Of a stretch of DNA of 49,650 bases, positions 1-8,802 are shown in pieces (positions within the stretch are counted from its first letter, which is position 1; every line of letters begins with the position of its first letter). The position numbers and the translations under genes are program-made. The DNA is from Okeania sp. SIO2C9 (lineage in GTDB: Bacteria; Cyanobacteriota; Cyanobacteriia; Cyanobacteriales; Microcoleaceae): the NCBI RefSeq assembly GCF_010672455.1, contig NZ_JAAHGO010000068.1, positions 1 to 49,650 of the forward strand, written 5' to 3'. The notes beneath the pieces are model-generated. The model did no database searches. It saw nothing but the letters and a program-made list of their open reading frames with translations, and had not been told where the DNA came from.

Positions 1-184
1 CTTTCCCCATCTCCCCATCTACCACACTCCCCATCTCCCCACCTCCCCATCTCCCCATCTCCCCTTCTCCCCATCTCCCCATCTCCCCATCTCCCCATCT
101 CCCCACCTCCCCATCCCCCCACCCCCCCATCTCCCCATCTCCCCATCTCCCCATCTCCCCATCTCCCCATCTCCCCATCTCCCT
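1..184. repeat. Octamer tandem repeat (CCCCATCT)
   Basis: About 23 near-perfect head-to-tail copies of an 8-base unit CCCCATCT run from the window edge, with a few point changes (CCCCACCT, CCCCTTCT). The strand is pyrimidine-only apart from the A of each unit. No reading frame of interest is present. The array continues beyond the window. The following 170 bases are AT-rich and show nothing recognisable before the IS630 end. Confidence 0.9.
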
Positions 185-354
185 ACACTTTATCTCCTAT
201 TACTATCACCACCACCTTATTTATTTGTCAAGTTTAGCCGTATATTTTATCTCAACAAAATAAGATTAATTTACTTTTTTCTGCTGACCGTAGATTTTTT
301 TTATTTGCCTTTAAACTGATATAAAATTAATCAAAATCAAAGCCATCTATAAGA

Positions 355-1305
355 TATAGTCATTTAACTTAAGGATGAGACAAAAATAGGGTAAAATACT
401 CAAATAGAATTGAGGAGAGTTTAAAGAATGAGTTATAGTTTAGACTTAAGACAAAAAGTGATAGATTACGTAGAAAGCGGTGGTAAAATCACCAAAGCAG
501 CGAAACTCTTTGGAATAGGAATAACATCCATATATAGATGGTTAGATAGGGAAGAACTTGAAGCCACAAAGGTAAGGAATCGTCAGAGAAAACTAGATAG
601 AAAAGAATTATAAAAAGATATAAAAGAAAATCCAGAAGCAAAACTTAAACTCATAGCAGAAAAATTTGGAGTCAGTACAACAGCAATTTGGGGTGCCCTG
701 AAAAAAATAAAAATAACTATAAAAAAAAAGAACTGCGTTATAGACAAAGGAATAGAAAAGAAAGAATAAAATATTATAGATTCTTGAGATAATTAATAAA
801 AATATCTGGAAGTCCAAGTAAGCGTATATATTGATGAATCAGGATTTGAGGAGGAAAGCAGTTGTATTGATGCTTGGTCAAAAAGAGGTAAGAAAATTTA
901 TGGATACAGACAAGGAAAGGGAGGAAAAAGAGAAAACCTAGTAGCGGGGAGAAGAAAAAGAAAAAAGGACTTAATTGCCCCAATGATATTCACAGGAAGT
1001 TTAAATGCAGAAGGATTTGAAGGCTGGCTATCAAAATATTTATTACCCTCAGCTCGAAATTCCTTCAGTATTGATTATGGATAATGCTCCAATCCATCGC
1101 CAAAATATAATTAGAGAAATGGTAGAATAAACAGAACATCAAGTAATATTCCTCCCCAAATATTCTCCTGATTTAAATAACATTGAACATGATTTTAGTG
1201 CATTAAAGAGAGCCAGAATGTATGCCGATTCACATAAATCTTTAGATGAAATTATTCGTGATTATTGTATAGTTTAATGTCTCATTCTTAAGTTAAATAA
1301 CTATA
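355..1305 (+). mobile_element. Decayed IS630-family insertion sequence with intact ends
   Basis: The left end (355-383, beginning TATAGTCATTTAACTTAAG) and right end (1279-1305, ending CTTAAGTTAAATAACTATA) are imperfect inverted repeats of about 26 bases. The element starts and stops in TA, as expected for IS630/Tc1-mariner insertion at TA. Its length of 951 bp is normal for the family. The transposase inside is broken (see next entry), so the copy is not autonomous, but the ends could still be recognised by a related transposase. Confidence 0.8.
428..1277 (+). pseudogene. IS630-family transposase, broken by stops and frameshifts
   Basis: The first 61 codons (428-613) encode an intact helix-turn-helix DNA-binding start (MSYSLDLRQKVIDYVESGG..., with GIGITSIYRWL as recognition helix). 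After the TAA at 611 the frame resumes with EAKLKLIAEKFGVSTTAIWG, a second HTH. Further on, VYIDESGFEEES (first catalytic D), MDNAPIHR (second D) and FLPKYSPDLNNIEHDF (third acidic residue region) can be read in shifted frames. Order and spacing fit the DDE catalytic domain of IS630 transposases. At least three lesions are needed to join the pieces. The frame ends at TAA 1275-1277, two bases before the right inverted repeat. Confidence 0.85.
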
Positions 1306-1706
1306 GTTCTAGTTGATAATAGTTGTACTTGTGCGGATAAAAAAATCACTTACAATCATCAATACAATCAACTTCATCTATACAAACATAGACTGTAGCT
1401 GAAGAAGGAAGAAGGAAAGACTGAAGTTGGAAAGACCGAAGTTGGAAAAAGTGGATGGGGACTCAAACTCCAACCAATTGTAAACACTATTTAGACCGCA
1501 GGGTATTAAACCCAAAAGAAAAAGATAAAAATCAGCCATAAGATTTAGTTAAATATTGACCAGACCAACTAGAATTGAAAAAGAAAACATTCGCTCAGTT
1601 TTGGACAATTGTTCTCTTAGGCCATCAGAAAAAACAATACGAATAGTACAATTTTAAGAGAAAATTATACTAGCAATCTCAAATATATGATTAAGGACAA
1701 ACAAAA
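1306..1706. other. Intergenic region with a dispersed repeat fragment
   Basis: No gene is visible. Bases ~1395-1490 carry a GAAGAAGGAA-type heptameric run followed by a segment ending in CAATTGTAAACAC. The same segment occurs inverted at about 28860-28930, next to another IS630-type remnant, so it is a dispersed repeat. The lipoprotein promoter should lie in the last 100 bases; no clear -10/-35 pair can be assigned. Confidence 0.5.
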
Positions 1707-2216
1707 ATGATATACAGTCGTAGATTAGCCAAAATTCTAGCCCCAATATTCATCAGCTTATTGTTATTGACATCTGCTTGTGGTGGAGCCAAACAACCAA
1801 GCCGTTTTGACCAAGCCCAAGAACAAAGCAAAACAGAACGTCCTTCCCAAGCTGAACAAGTATCTGGGGGTAGTCTAAACAAATACTTCCCATCATCAAG
1901 TGGCGACTATAAACTCAACTATGCTCAAGAGAAAAAAGGTTTTGCTCAAGCAAGTCTTAAAAAAGGTGGTCAAGAAGTAGCAGTCATGTCTATCAATGAC
2001 ATCTCCGCCTCCCCTGCTGCAGCCAACAAATTCCAAAACAGCAGCAAGAAAATAGGAGGATATCCAGCAGTTGAACAAGGTAAAACTACCACTGCGGTAT
2101 TAGTAGATAATCGTTTCCAGGTAAAAGCTCAATCAAAAGACCCCTCATTTACCCCCAGCGATCGCGAAGCATGGCTACAAAAATTTAATCTAAGTGGCCT
2201 ATCAAGTCTCAAATAA
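1707..2216 (+). CDS. Conserved hypothetical lipoprotein
   Basis: The 169-residue protein has a basic N-terminus, a hydrophobic stretch (about residues 11-22) and a lipobox LLTSAC, so residue 25 is the probable lipidated cysteine. After a Gln/Ser-rich linker (about 28-52) comes a small globular part with alternating beta-type sequence (YKLNYAQEKKGFAQASLKK, GGQEVAVMSINDI, KTTTAVLVDNRFQVKAQS). It ends in a short helix with Trp. No catalytic motif is visible. The sequence is typical of cyanobacterial periplasmic lipoproteins of unknown role, attached to the thylakoid or plasma membrane. It stands alone: the next gene starts 261 bases downstream after a repeat. Confidence 0.75.
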   Translation: MIYSRRLAKILAPIFISLLLLTSACGGAKQPSRFDQAQEQSKTERPSQAEQVSGGSLNKYFPSSSGDYKLNYAQEKKGFAQASLKKGGQEVAVMSINDISASPAAANKFQNSSKKIGGYPAVEQGKTTTAVLVDNRFQVKAQSKDPSFTPSDREAWLQKFNLSGLSSLK

Positions 2217-2253
2217 ACAACTCTCCCCTCAAACTGAAACAATTACTCTTCTG

Positions 2254-2432
2254 TTATAGCAGTGCGCGCTGGTATATTTACTAATTGCAGGAACTACCCA
2301 ATAGCTAAAAGTCTCATAAGATTTTCTACAGAATGCTTGTGCAAACAGTTTTTTATTCCCCCTATTGCCTTTTGCCTTCCGGAGCTGTTGCCTGCGCGTT
2401 TGCGTCAGCATTCCGCACCGAAAGCGCTATAA
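2254..2432. repeat. Possible small MITE between two genes
   Basis: The segment starts TTATAGCAGTGCGCG and ends with the near-inverse CGCACCGAAAGCGCTATAA. It carries modules (CCTTCCGGAGCTGTTGCCT, GCGTCAGCATTCCGCA) that also occur at 13160-13185, 20160-20190 and in other repeats here. The terminal match is short (7 exact bases), so its status as a discrete element is uncertain. Confidence 0.35.
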
Positions 2433-2477
2433 CTTCCAAATTTTCACTTTTTACTTAACCAAAGGAGTCAGACACAA

Positions 2478-3368
2478 ATGAGCAAACCAATTTTTGAATT
2501 AGTAGATGAACTGCCCACTGACAATATTACAATTAAAGCCTTACGCGCCTTAGACTTTGTTGTCCCTGGAGAGTGGGATAACTTGGTGGGATTTGAAAAT
2601 ACCATCCGCACTGTAACAGGGGAAGACGACGAAGACCTAATTCAGCAAATAGGCGATCGCGCCGTAATTCTATTCAATGACAAAGCTCAAGGATATCAAC
2701 GTGCTTTGTGGCTATACCAAACTGTCAGTGGAGCAGGTCGTGCTGTAGGTGCAGCTACCCTAGCTAATATGGTTGGTAATAAAATTCCTCTAGTGGGAGG
2801 TTTGTTAACTAGCCTCACTCCTAAACCAGGAAAAGCCCAAACTATCGATCTATCTCTAAAAGTAGTGGCTGAGTTATTAGGTTTTTGCTCCATCAATGGC
2901 ATTCCCGGAGATAGTATTGGTGACTTTGTAGGGGCTTTGGGTGATTATAGTGGAGAATCTTTGATGCGGTTAGCAGCCTTAGTTTGTTTTGATGGTTTAA
3001 TTCCTCTTGGGCCAGACTTTTTACAAGCAGTTTCAGAATGGATCGAACAACTATCCCCCTCAGACCTAGAAGAAAACGAAGGTTTTAGGGAAATGGAAGA
3101 TGCTATTCCTGGGGATGGTAAAGACAGTAAATTAGGCTTTATCGGGGAAGCCTTCGGTTCCGTTTCTGGTTGGATGGGAGATTTTGTCAGTGATCGAGGC
3201 ATTACTCCCCATAATGTGGCCAATAGTCTGCAAAGTTTTGTAGAATTTAGCGATGATAAATTGGATTATTTGGCTGCATTCTTAGATGTGAGTACCAATT
3301 ATTATGAACATACAGGAGTTCAAACCCTGGCTCGTCGTTTAGTAGAACGAGCTTATGCAGAAATTTAA
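2478..3368 (+). CDS. Conserved cyanobacterial protein of unknown function
   Basis: The 296-residue soluble protein is preceded by a good ribosome binding site (AAAGGAGTCAG). The N-terminal part is acidic and helical. A Gly/Ala-rich stretch (about residues 82-115, AGRAVGAATLANMVGNKIPLV) could be a hairpin that dips into a membrane or a helical packing segment. The middle part is also Gly-rich (NGIPGDSIGDFVGALGDYSG). I recognise no enzyme motif. It lies 14 bases upstream of the DUF2996 gene on the same strand, so the two are probably co-transcribed. Family assignment beyond 'conserved in cyanobacteria' would be a guess. Confidence 0.8.
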   Translation: MSKPIFELVDELPTDNITIKALRALDFVVPGEWDNLVGFENTIRTVTGEDDEDLIQQIGDRAVILFNDKAQGYQRALWLYQTVSGAGRAVGAATLANMVGNKIPLVGGLLTSLTPKPGKAQTIDLSLKVVAELLGFCSINGIPGDSIGDFVGALGDYSGESLMRLAALVCFDGLIPLGPDFLQAVSEWIEQLSPSDLEENEGFREMEDAIPGDGKDSKLGFIGEAFGSVSGWMGDFVSDRGITPHNVANSLQSFVEFSDDKLDYLAAFLDVSTNYYEHTGVQTLARRLVERAYAEI

Positions 3369-3382
3369 TTAAGGAAGCATTT

Positions 3383-3832
3383 ATGGCTGAAGAAAAAGAA
3401 GCTAAAAAATCTGAAACTAAGCCTGCTGGAGGCAAGGTAAAAAAAGAAAAGCCCCCTGCTGTGGAAGATAAACCTTTTGCGGAGTTTATGCAGCAAGATT
3501 ATTTGCCAGCTTTGCAACAAGCTCTAACTCAGCAAGGTATTGACGATCTGGACTTGAACCTAGTTAAACAGAAATTACCTATGGTTGGCCTCAGTTCATC
3601 TGAAGAATGTTGGCAAGTGATGGGTAAGTTTAAACAAGGCCAGCGTCAGTTCAATGTTTATTTTCCGAAAAAAGATATTAAAGGCCCCAGAGCTTTTTCT
3701 TGTGCAGATAATGGTGCAAAACCTGCTACTCTGGAACCTTTTTTAATTGACGAGCGTAAAATTACTCTGGGTTTATTAGTGTTTGGCGTGATTCAACGTC
3801 TGAATGCTCAAAAGTGGCTAAGTTTAAACTAG
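3383..3832 (+). CDS. DUF2996 family protein
   Basis: The 149-residue protein has a Lys/Glu-rich N-terminal tail (about residues 1-32) followed by the block I associate with DUF2996 of cyanobacteria and plastid-containing plants: PPAVEDKPFAEF, LDLNLVKQKLPMVGL, FNVYFPKKDIKGPRAFSCAD and FLIDERKITLGLLVFGVIQRL, ending QKWLSLN. Biochemical function is not known to me. A ribosome binding site (AAGGAAG) lies 9 bases before the ATG. The TAG stop is supplied by the first bases (CTAG) of a MITE that begins at 3829, so the extreme C-terminus may have been altered by that insertion. Confidence 0.8.
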   Translation: MAEEKEAKKSETKPAGGKVKKEKPPAVEDKPFAEFMQQDYLPALQQALTQQGIDDLDLNLVKQKLPMVGLSSSEECWQVMGKFKQGQRQFNVYFPKKDIKGPRAFSCADNGAKPATLEPFLIDERKITLGLLVFGVIQRLNAQKWLSLN

Positions 3833-3960
3833 TGCAAAAAGGTAGAAGGCAGGATAGCTTTAGTTATCTAGGATAGCAGAAGGCAGAAGGGAAGAAAGGT
3901 TATTGTACAAACTTTTGAATCTTTTTTAACTGGTTAGTTATTTCCGCTATCCTGCACTAG
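3829..3960. repeat. MITE family C, copy 1
   Basis: The 132 bp element is bounded by CTAGTGCA and TGCACTAG and has inner repeats GGATAGC and GCTATCC. The right part (TAACTGGTTAGTTATTTCCGCTATCCTGCACTAG in segments) is the inverse of the left end of the copies at 4957, 5353 and 19177. There is no coding content. It abuts the DUF2996 stop codon and may act as a terminator hairpin. Confidence 0.7.
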
Positions 3961-3987
3961 AAAGTTAAGTTGTAGCGATCTTTTATT

Positions 3988-4812
3988 TTATATAGTAGAT
4001 ACTATGTTTCTGTTTCTCTGTGCTTCAACTAACTCGCTGCCCCATCGACCTCGAATAATTTCGTAGAAGTCCACGTCTGTTTCTAGCAAGCAGGCGTGAC
4101 CACTATTTGGCAGAATAACCATTTTAGCTTCAGGCAAGTGCTTGACTAAAAACTTAGCTTGTGATATAGATGGCAATAGTCTGTCGGCTGCACTAGCAAT
4201 AACTAATACAGGTTTTTTTAACTTTTTTAGTTGATTCTTGTCTACCTGGAATGAACGCATTAATTCTAATCGCCAGATTGAGGTCTGTTGAGAAACTGAC
4301 TGCATGGCCTCTAATAAGGCTTGACGTTCTGCCCTTTCTATCCGGCCAAGAGCTGCTAAAAATGGTAAAGTCCCTGTCACCGATAATCGATATAAATGGC
4401 TTGGTAGGTATTGAGTTAGATATGAGCCATATTTGACTAAAGGTTGTTGACTAAATGAGGAGGCTGAGTTGACTAAAATCAGCTTGTTGAATAATTCAGG
4501 AGTAGTAAAAGCAACTTTTAGGGCTAGACATCCACCAAAAGATTCTCCACATAGGTAAACAGGTCTTTTCGGTATTGCCTCTCTTTCTATTTTAATTAAC
4601 TCTACTGTCTTTTCTAATAACTGTTTCCAGCTCGATAGATCGTTGGGTGGAATACTCAGACAGCGAATATCAAAAGCATTTGATAATCTTGACTGTTGCG
4701 ATCGCAACAATTTACCTGTTCCATCCATAGCAGGCAAGAAAATCAATAGAGGTAATTCTGGTCTAGGTTTAGTTGGCCTTAAAAAACTAATTTGGCTATT
4801 TGCCACTTGCAT
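3988..4812 (-). CDS. Alpha/beta-fold hydrolase, phytyl ester synthase hydrolase-domain type
   Basis: A serine hydrolase of about 274 residues. The nucleophile elbow is GESFGG (GxSxG type), the acid lies in ASAADRLLP and the histidine in PNSGHACLLE; an oxyanion segment FLPAMDGTGKLL lies near the N-terminus. No signal peptide is seen. I chose ATG at 4812; an upstream TTG at 4824 would add four residues. The FLPAMDGTGKLL and GESFGGCLALKVA pattern resembles the N-terminal domain of plant phytyl ester synthases, which act on galactolipid acyl chains and chlorophyll phytol. The next gene upstream encodes an acyltransferase, matching the second domain of those plant enzymes. Substrate is inferred, not shown. 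The first 15 codons and the whole upstream region are duplicated in tandem. Confidence 0.75.
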   Translation of the reverse strand: MQVANSQISFLRPTKPRPELPLLIFLPAMDGTGKLLRSQQSRLSNAFDIRCLSIPPNDLSSWKQLLEKTVELIKIEREAIPKRPVYLCGESFGGCLALKVAFTTPELFNKLILVNSASSFSQQPLVKYGSYLTQYLPSHLYRLSVTGTLPFLAALGRIERAERQALLEAMQSVSQQTSIWRLELMRSFQVDKNQLKKLKKPVLVIASAADRLLPSISQAKFLVKHLPEAKMVILPNSGHACLLETDVDFYEIIRGRWGSELVEAQRNRNIVSTI

Positions 4813-4956
4813 GATTGAATACAAATAAAAAGTAATTAATGATTGATAATTTAATGATTAACAGTTAATATTTCTGAGTAATTTATCATTTAGCTTTTAT
4901 ATCTATAGATTAGAATTTTTTTTCTACGAACTACCTAATTATTACTTAAGATTCGC

Positions 4957-5053
4957 CTAGTGCAGGATAGCGGAAACAACTGACCAGTTAAAAAATCCTC
5001 AAACAATTACAAATCAATATTCTTGACTTTTAACTTCCGCGTAGTAGCACTGG
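4957..5053. repeat. MITE family C, copy 2 (in duplication unit 1)
   Basis: The copy runs from CTAGTGCAGGATAGCGGAAA to TTCCGCGTAGTAGCACTGG, a 97 bp element with imperfect terminal inverted repeats (CTAGTGC...GCGGAA). It lies upstream of the hydrolase gene. Confidence 0.65.
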
Positions 5054-5352
5054 TCTGACTTAACTAACAATATAGTAGTTTTGGGGAAAACAAAATTCAA
5101 TTATTTAATTATTAAATTTATTAATGAATAAGAGCAATTTTTTATATTAGTTTCTAGAATAAATTAGTTGGCCTTAAAAAACTAATGTGGCTATTTGCCA
5201 CTTGCATGATTGAATACAAATAAAAAGTAATTAATGATTGATAATTTAATGATTAACAGTTAATATTTCTGAGTAATTTATCATTTAGCTTTTATATCTA
5301 TAAGATTAGAATTTTTTTTCTACGAACTACCTAATTATTACTTAAGATTCGC

Positions 5353-5449
5353 CTAGTGCAGGATGGCGGAAACAACTGACCAGTTAAAAAATCCTCAAAC
5401 AATTACAAATCAATATTCTTGACTTTTAACTTCCGCGTAGTAGCACTGG
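5353..5449. repeat. MITE family C, copy 3 (in duplication unit 2)
   Basis: It matches copy 2 except for A to G in GGATGGCGG, consistent with carry-over by the tandem duplication rather than an independent insertion. Confidence 0.65.
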
Positions 5450-5598
5450 TCTGACTTAACTAACAATATAGTAGTTTTGGGGAAAACAAAATTCAATTAT
5501 TTAATTATTAAATTTATTAATGAATAAGAGCAATTTTTTATATTAGTTTCTAGAATAAAATAGAGAGATAAATCAAGTAAAATCTAAAGGTTTAATCC

Positions 5599-6330
5599 TT
5601 AAATACAACCTTCTATAAGTAAATTAGCAATTTCTTGGCTAACATAATCGGTCAAATTGTTGACTAACTGTTTAGCATACTTTCCATAATATTGCTGACG
5701 GTGGGAAGACTTAACCCAAAACGGGCGACCAAACATGATATTAGAGCGCTGATAAACTATCGCTGGATGCCATCCAGGTTGATTAAATAAAGGTTCTGAA
5801 GGATCAAAAAAACTTAACAACTTCAAAGGTATTCTCGAAGAAATTAACTGCTCATCAGATGAAGCGATCGCCACTGGCAAAACTGCCAAATTAGCAACTG
5901 GCGAGGGCAAGGCCAAATGAGCAAATCCTCTTTGAAAATCACTAATAAAATTAGGTGGAGTATACCGAACCATAGGTGAAGTTCCTTCTGGAAAAACCCC
6001 TACCATTTCTTCAGCTTGTAATAGTTTTGTCGCCTGTCGGAAAAAATCTTGTTGTCTATGAATCGAATTATCTAAAGGAAAACAACCCAAAGCAGTAACC
6101 ATTTCTCGTAGTACAGGTACTTGGCCCATATAGTGATGACAAGCAAATTTAATTTGTCGATTAACGGCCACTGTAAGTAATAAAGGGTCCATAAAACTAC
6201 GATGGTTACTTACAACAATTATGCCTCCTTCTGAAGGAATCCTGTCTGCATGATAAACAAAAGTTCTACTGCCAATAGCAGCTAAGAACAAACGAGAAAT
6301 AAGCAGTAAACTATTTGCTTGGTCTCCCAT
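5599..6330 (-). CDS. PlsC-type lysophospholipid/1-acylglycerol-3-phosphate acyltransferase
   Basis: The 243-residue acyltransferase has the family blocks in order: NHRSFMDP (catalytic His and Asp, HX4D, near residue 43), PFGC-like LGCFPLDN, VGVFPEGTSP (substrate-binding block, about residue 114) and a later VLPVAIASSD. It should transfer fatty acyl groups from acyl-ACP to a lysolipid or related acceptor at the membrane. It is shorter than or similar to other cyanobacterial LPLAT proteins. It is transcribed in the same direction as the downstream hydrolase, with the duplicated region in between. The hydrolase-acyltransferase pair mirrors the two-domain plant phytyl ester synthase, so roles in neutral lipid or phytol ester formation are possible, but standard phosphatidate synthesis is equally compatible. 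Confidence 0.8.
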   Translation of the reverse strand: MGDQANSLLLISRLFLAAIGSRTFVYHADRIPSEGGIIVVSNHRSFMDPLLLTVAVNRQIKFACHHYMGQVPVLREMVTALGCFPLDNSIHRQQDFFRQATKLLQAEEMVGVFPEGTSPMVRYTPPNFISDFQRGFAHLALPSPVANLAVLPVAIASSDEQLISSRIPLKLLSFFDPSEPLFNQPGWHPAIVYQRSNIMFGRPFWVKSSHRQQYYGKYAKQLVNNLTDYVSQEIANLLIEGCI

Positions 6331-6586
6331 CTTGGCTCTGAATAATTATGTATGTCGATTCTAGACTCTCATAAATATTTTCTCAGGATAGTAACGTTAG
6401 GATACCAAAAGTTAAAATTTCTTTGAGAAAGTCCAGGAAAACATAATAACAGCATTACTGTTATGGTAGGGGGCTTTATTGGCTTTTACAGCTCAATTAA
6501 TTAATTATATTGGTTAGGTCAATAAACAATCCAGTTAAACAAAGTATAAATCAAATAGGTCGATACTACTAGACTCGTTGTCAATG

Positions 6587-7016
6587 ACCCAACGCTAAAC
6601 TCCGGTTATAGCGTAGGCTTGTAAGTCTAGTATTTACAAGTCTTGAGTTGACCCGGCTAAGTCTTAATTGACTACGTTAACGGTAGATGCTAAAAGACCT
6701 ACCTGCGAATACTTCAACAGTTCGCTGCTCTAGAATTCAACAGTTAAACATCTTAATTTGGGTATTGGAAGTGCTGTTGGGAATAGCTGACCGTTAACAT
6801 TGCCTAGTTGAGCTTTACCCCAGCAATGGGAGTTTTAACCTTATGCGTACAGGTCGTTCATCACAAGCTCATAATTGTCTGAGCGAAAGACGAATACAAT
6901 AGGTCACTGTCGTATCTTGGAGCCAAGGCGGTAGGGTTTTCAAAGGAGGAAAGTAATTTATTTGCTGGTTGCTTTCCTCCCAGCACTAAATCAAATTATA
7001 GTGCGGGTCTCCAGCA
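6587..7016 (+). ncRNA. Structured RNA, candidate HEARO/omega RNA without its nuclease gene
   Basis: Directly after an ATGA (6583-6586) begins a chain of hairpins: ACGCTA/TAGCGT (6590-6612), CTTGTAA/TTTACAAG (6618-6640), a long-range helix GTTAACGGT (6675-6683) with ACCGTTAAC (6789-6797), GCTCA/TGAGC (6866-6883) and GCACTA/TAGTGC (6982-7002). A strong AAAGGAGGAAAGTA sequence (6941-6954), which would suit a ribosome binding site, is followed by no open frame, but GGAGGAAAG and CTTTCCTCC can pair. HEARO RNAs are known to follow ATGA or GTGA and usually precede an IscB/HNH gene; here no such gene is present. The family assignment is from memory of the architecture, not from a covariance search. 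Confidence 0.5.
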
Positions 7017-7078
7017 ACTATTTTAGATGATTGTACCCAGAATCAATTCAAATCAATAGTATTTCACTCTGATTTTCC

Positions 7079-8683
7079 ATGAAAAACACATATAAAACTC
7101 AGGATACCTTTGCAATTACAACTCCCCTTTACTACGTTAACGCTCTACCACATATAGGCAGTGCTTATACGACTATTGCTGCTGATACGGTAGCTCGTTT
7201 TCAAAGGCTACAAGGTAAATCAGTGCTGATGATTACTGGCACAGATGAGCATGGCCAAAAAATTCAAAGGACAGCTCAGAGCAAAGGCAGATCCCCCCAA
7301 GAACATTGTGATTTAGTGGTATCAGGATTTGAGTCTCTCTGGCAACAACTCAATATTCAATATGACCGTTTTAGTCGTACTACTGCATCTAACCATGAAT
7401 TAATTGTCAAAGAATTTTTCCAAAGAGTTTGGGATCGAGGTGATATCTATTTAAGTCAGCAACAAGGATGGTATTGCGTAGCTTGTGAAGAATTTAAAGA
7501 AGAGCGCGAACTTCTAGAAGATAAATATTGCTCTATTCATACTAACCAAAAAGTAGAATGGCGCGATGAGCAAAATTATTTCTTTCGTCTTTCTAAATAT
7601 CAGGAAAAACTACAAGCTTTTTACCAAGAACAGCCTAATTTTATTCAACCAGAAAGTCGTCGCAATGAAGTCTTAAATTTTGTTAACCAAGGATTACAAG
7701 ACTTTTCAATCTCTAGAGTTAATGTAGATTGGGGTTTTCAATTACCAGTAGATCCAAGCCATACTATTTATGTTTGGTTTGATGCTCTATTAGGTTATGT
7801 AACAGCACTCCTAGATCCTGATAGTGAACCTACCCTAGAGAATGCTTTATCAAAATGGTGGCCGATTAATCTACACCTAATTGGTAAAGATATACTGCGT
7901 TTTCATGCTGTTTATTGGCCAGCAATGCTAATGTCAGCAGATTTACCAATCTCTCATCATGTTTTTGGACATGGATTTTTGACCAAAGATGGGAAGAAAA
8001 TGGGTAAATCTCTGGGTAATACTTTAGATCCATTTGAATTAGTCAAAAAGTATGGCTCCGACGCAGTTCGTTACTATTTTCTCAAAGAAATAGAATTTGG
8101 GGTAGATGGTGATTTTAGTGAAACCCGCTTTATTAATGTCCTAAACGCTGACTTAGCTAATGACTTGGGTAATCTACTAAATCGTACTCTCAAAATGGCT
8201 CATAAATATTTCAAAGGCCAAATTCCAGATATTAATGGTGAGCAAATAGAAGTCACTCATCCACTTAAAGCAATAGGCATGAGTTTGGGCGAACAAGTTA
8301 TTCAAGCTTATACTGATTTAGCTTTTAGTCAAGTTTGTGAAGCCGTATTGGCCTTAATTAGAACTGGCAATAAATATATAGACGAAACTGCTCCTTGGAG
8401 TCTATATAAGCAGGGTCAGTTAGAGACCTTAGCAGAAGTGTTATATTCTGTGTTGGAATCTGTTAGACTCGCGTCTTATCTTTTATCGCCAATAATTCCT
8501 AATATTAGCAATGTTATCTATCAGCAACTAGGTTTCTCAAATGACTTTAACGATAAATCAGTAATTAATAGTTCAGAAATTTTTGTCAAACAAACAAACT
8601 GGGGCGCTTTACCAAAAAATCAAATTCTTGGGCAACCTCAACCGATTTTTCAAAGAATAGAGCTGGCAGAAACTGTTTCTTAA
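7079..8683 (+). CDS. metG: Methionyl-tRNA synthetase
   Basis: The 534-residue class I aminoacyl-tRNA synthetase charges tRNA-Met. It has TTPLYYVNALPHIGSAYTT with the HIGH-type signature HIGS at residues 25-28, the stem region WYCVACEEFKEEREL containing a CxxC pair, the ligand block YVWFDALLGYV, HFHAVYWPAMLM-type sequence (IGKDILRFHAVYWP) and the KMSKS-type loop KMGKSLGN. An anticodon-binding helical domain follows (about 385-520). No C-terminal tRNA-binding appendix is present, as usual for the short bacterial form. The ATG at 7079 precedes the conserved N-terminus by about ten residues. A structured RNA-like segment ends 60 bases upstream. Confidence 0.95.
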   Translation: MKNTYKTQDTFAITTPLYYVNALPHIGSAYTTIAADTVARFQRLQGKSVLMITGTDEHGQKIQRTAQSKGRSPQEHCDLVVSGFESLWQQLNIQYDRFSRTTASNHELIVKEFFQRVWDRGDIYLSQQQGWYCVACEEFKEERELLEDKYCSIHTNQKVEWRDEQNYFFRLSKYQEKLQAFYQEQPNFIQPESRRNEVLNFVNQGLQDFSISRVNVDWGFQLPVDPSHTIYVWFDALLGYVTALLDPDSEPTLENALSKWWPINLHLIGKDILRFHAVYWPAMLMSADLPISHHVFGHGFLTKDGKKMGKSLGNTLDPFELVKKYGSDAVRYYFLKEIEFGVDGDFSETRFINVLNADLANDLGNLLNRTLKMAHKYFKGQIPDINGEQIEVTHPLKAIGMSLGEQVIQAYTDLAFSQVCEAVLALIRTGNKYIDETAPWSLYKQGQLETLAEVLYSVLESVRLASYLLSPIIPNISNVIYQQLGFSNDFNDKSVINSSEIFVKQTNWGALPKNQILGQPQPIFQRIELAETVS

Positions 8684-8802
8684 AAAGCTAATTGTAGTAT
8701 CGTTTTTTTTCAAATTACATCGTCTATTTTGTGTGCTGAAAAATTATATCTGAGTTAAGAATTCCATTTCTTTATTCAATAAAAAAACCGAGGTTAAAAA
8801 TC

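Larger units (their letters stand above)
4769..5559. repeat. Direct tandem duplication of ~395 bp covering a gene start and its promoter
   Basis: Unit 1 (4769-5163) and unit 2 (5164-5559) are almost identical. I see three differences: T/G at AATTTGGC versus AATGTGGC, one extra A in TATCTATAAGATTAG, and GGATAGCGG versus GGATGGCGG. Each unit contains the first codons of the hydrolase gene on the minus strand, its upstream AT-rich region and one MITE family C copy. The outer copy starts an orphan reading frame that cannot continue. Such low divergence suggests a recent event. Confidence 0.9.
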
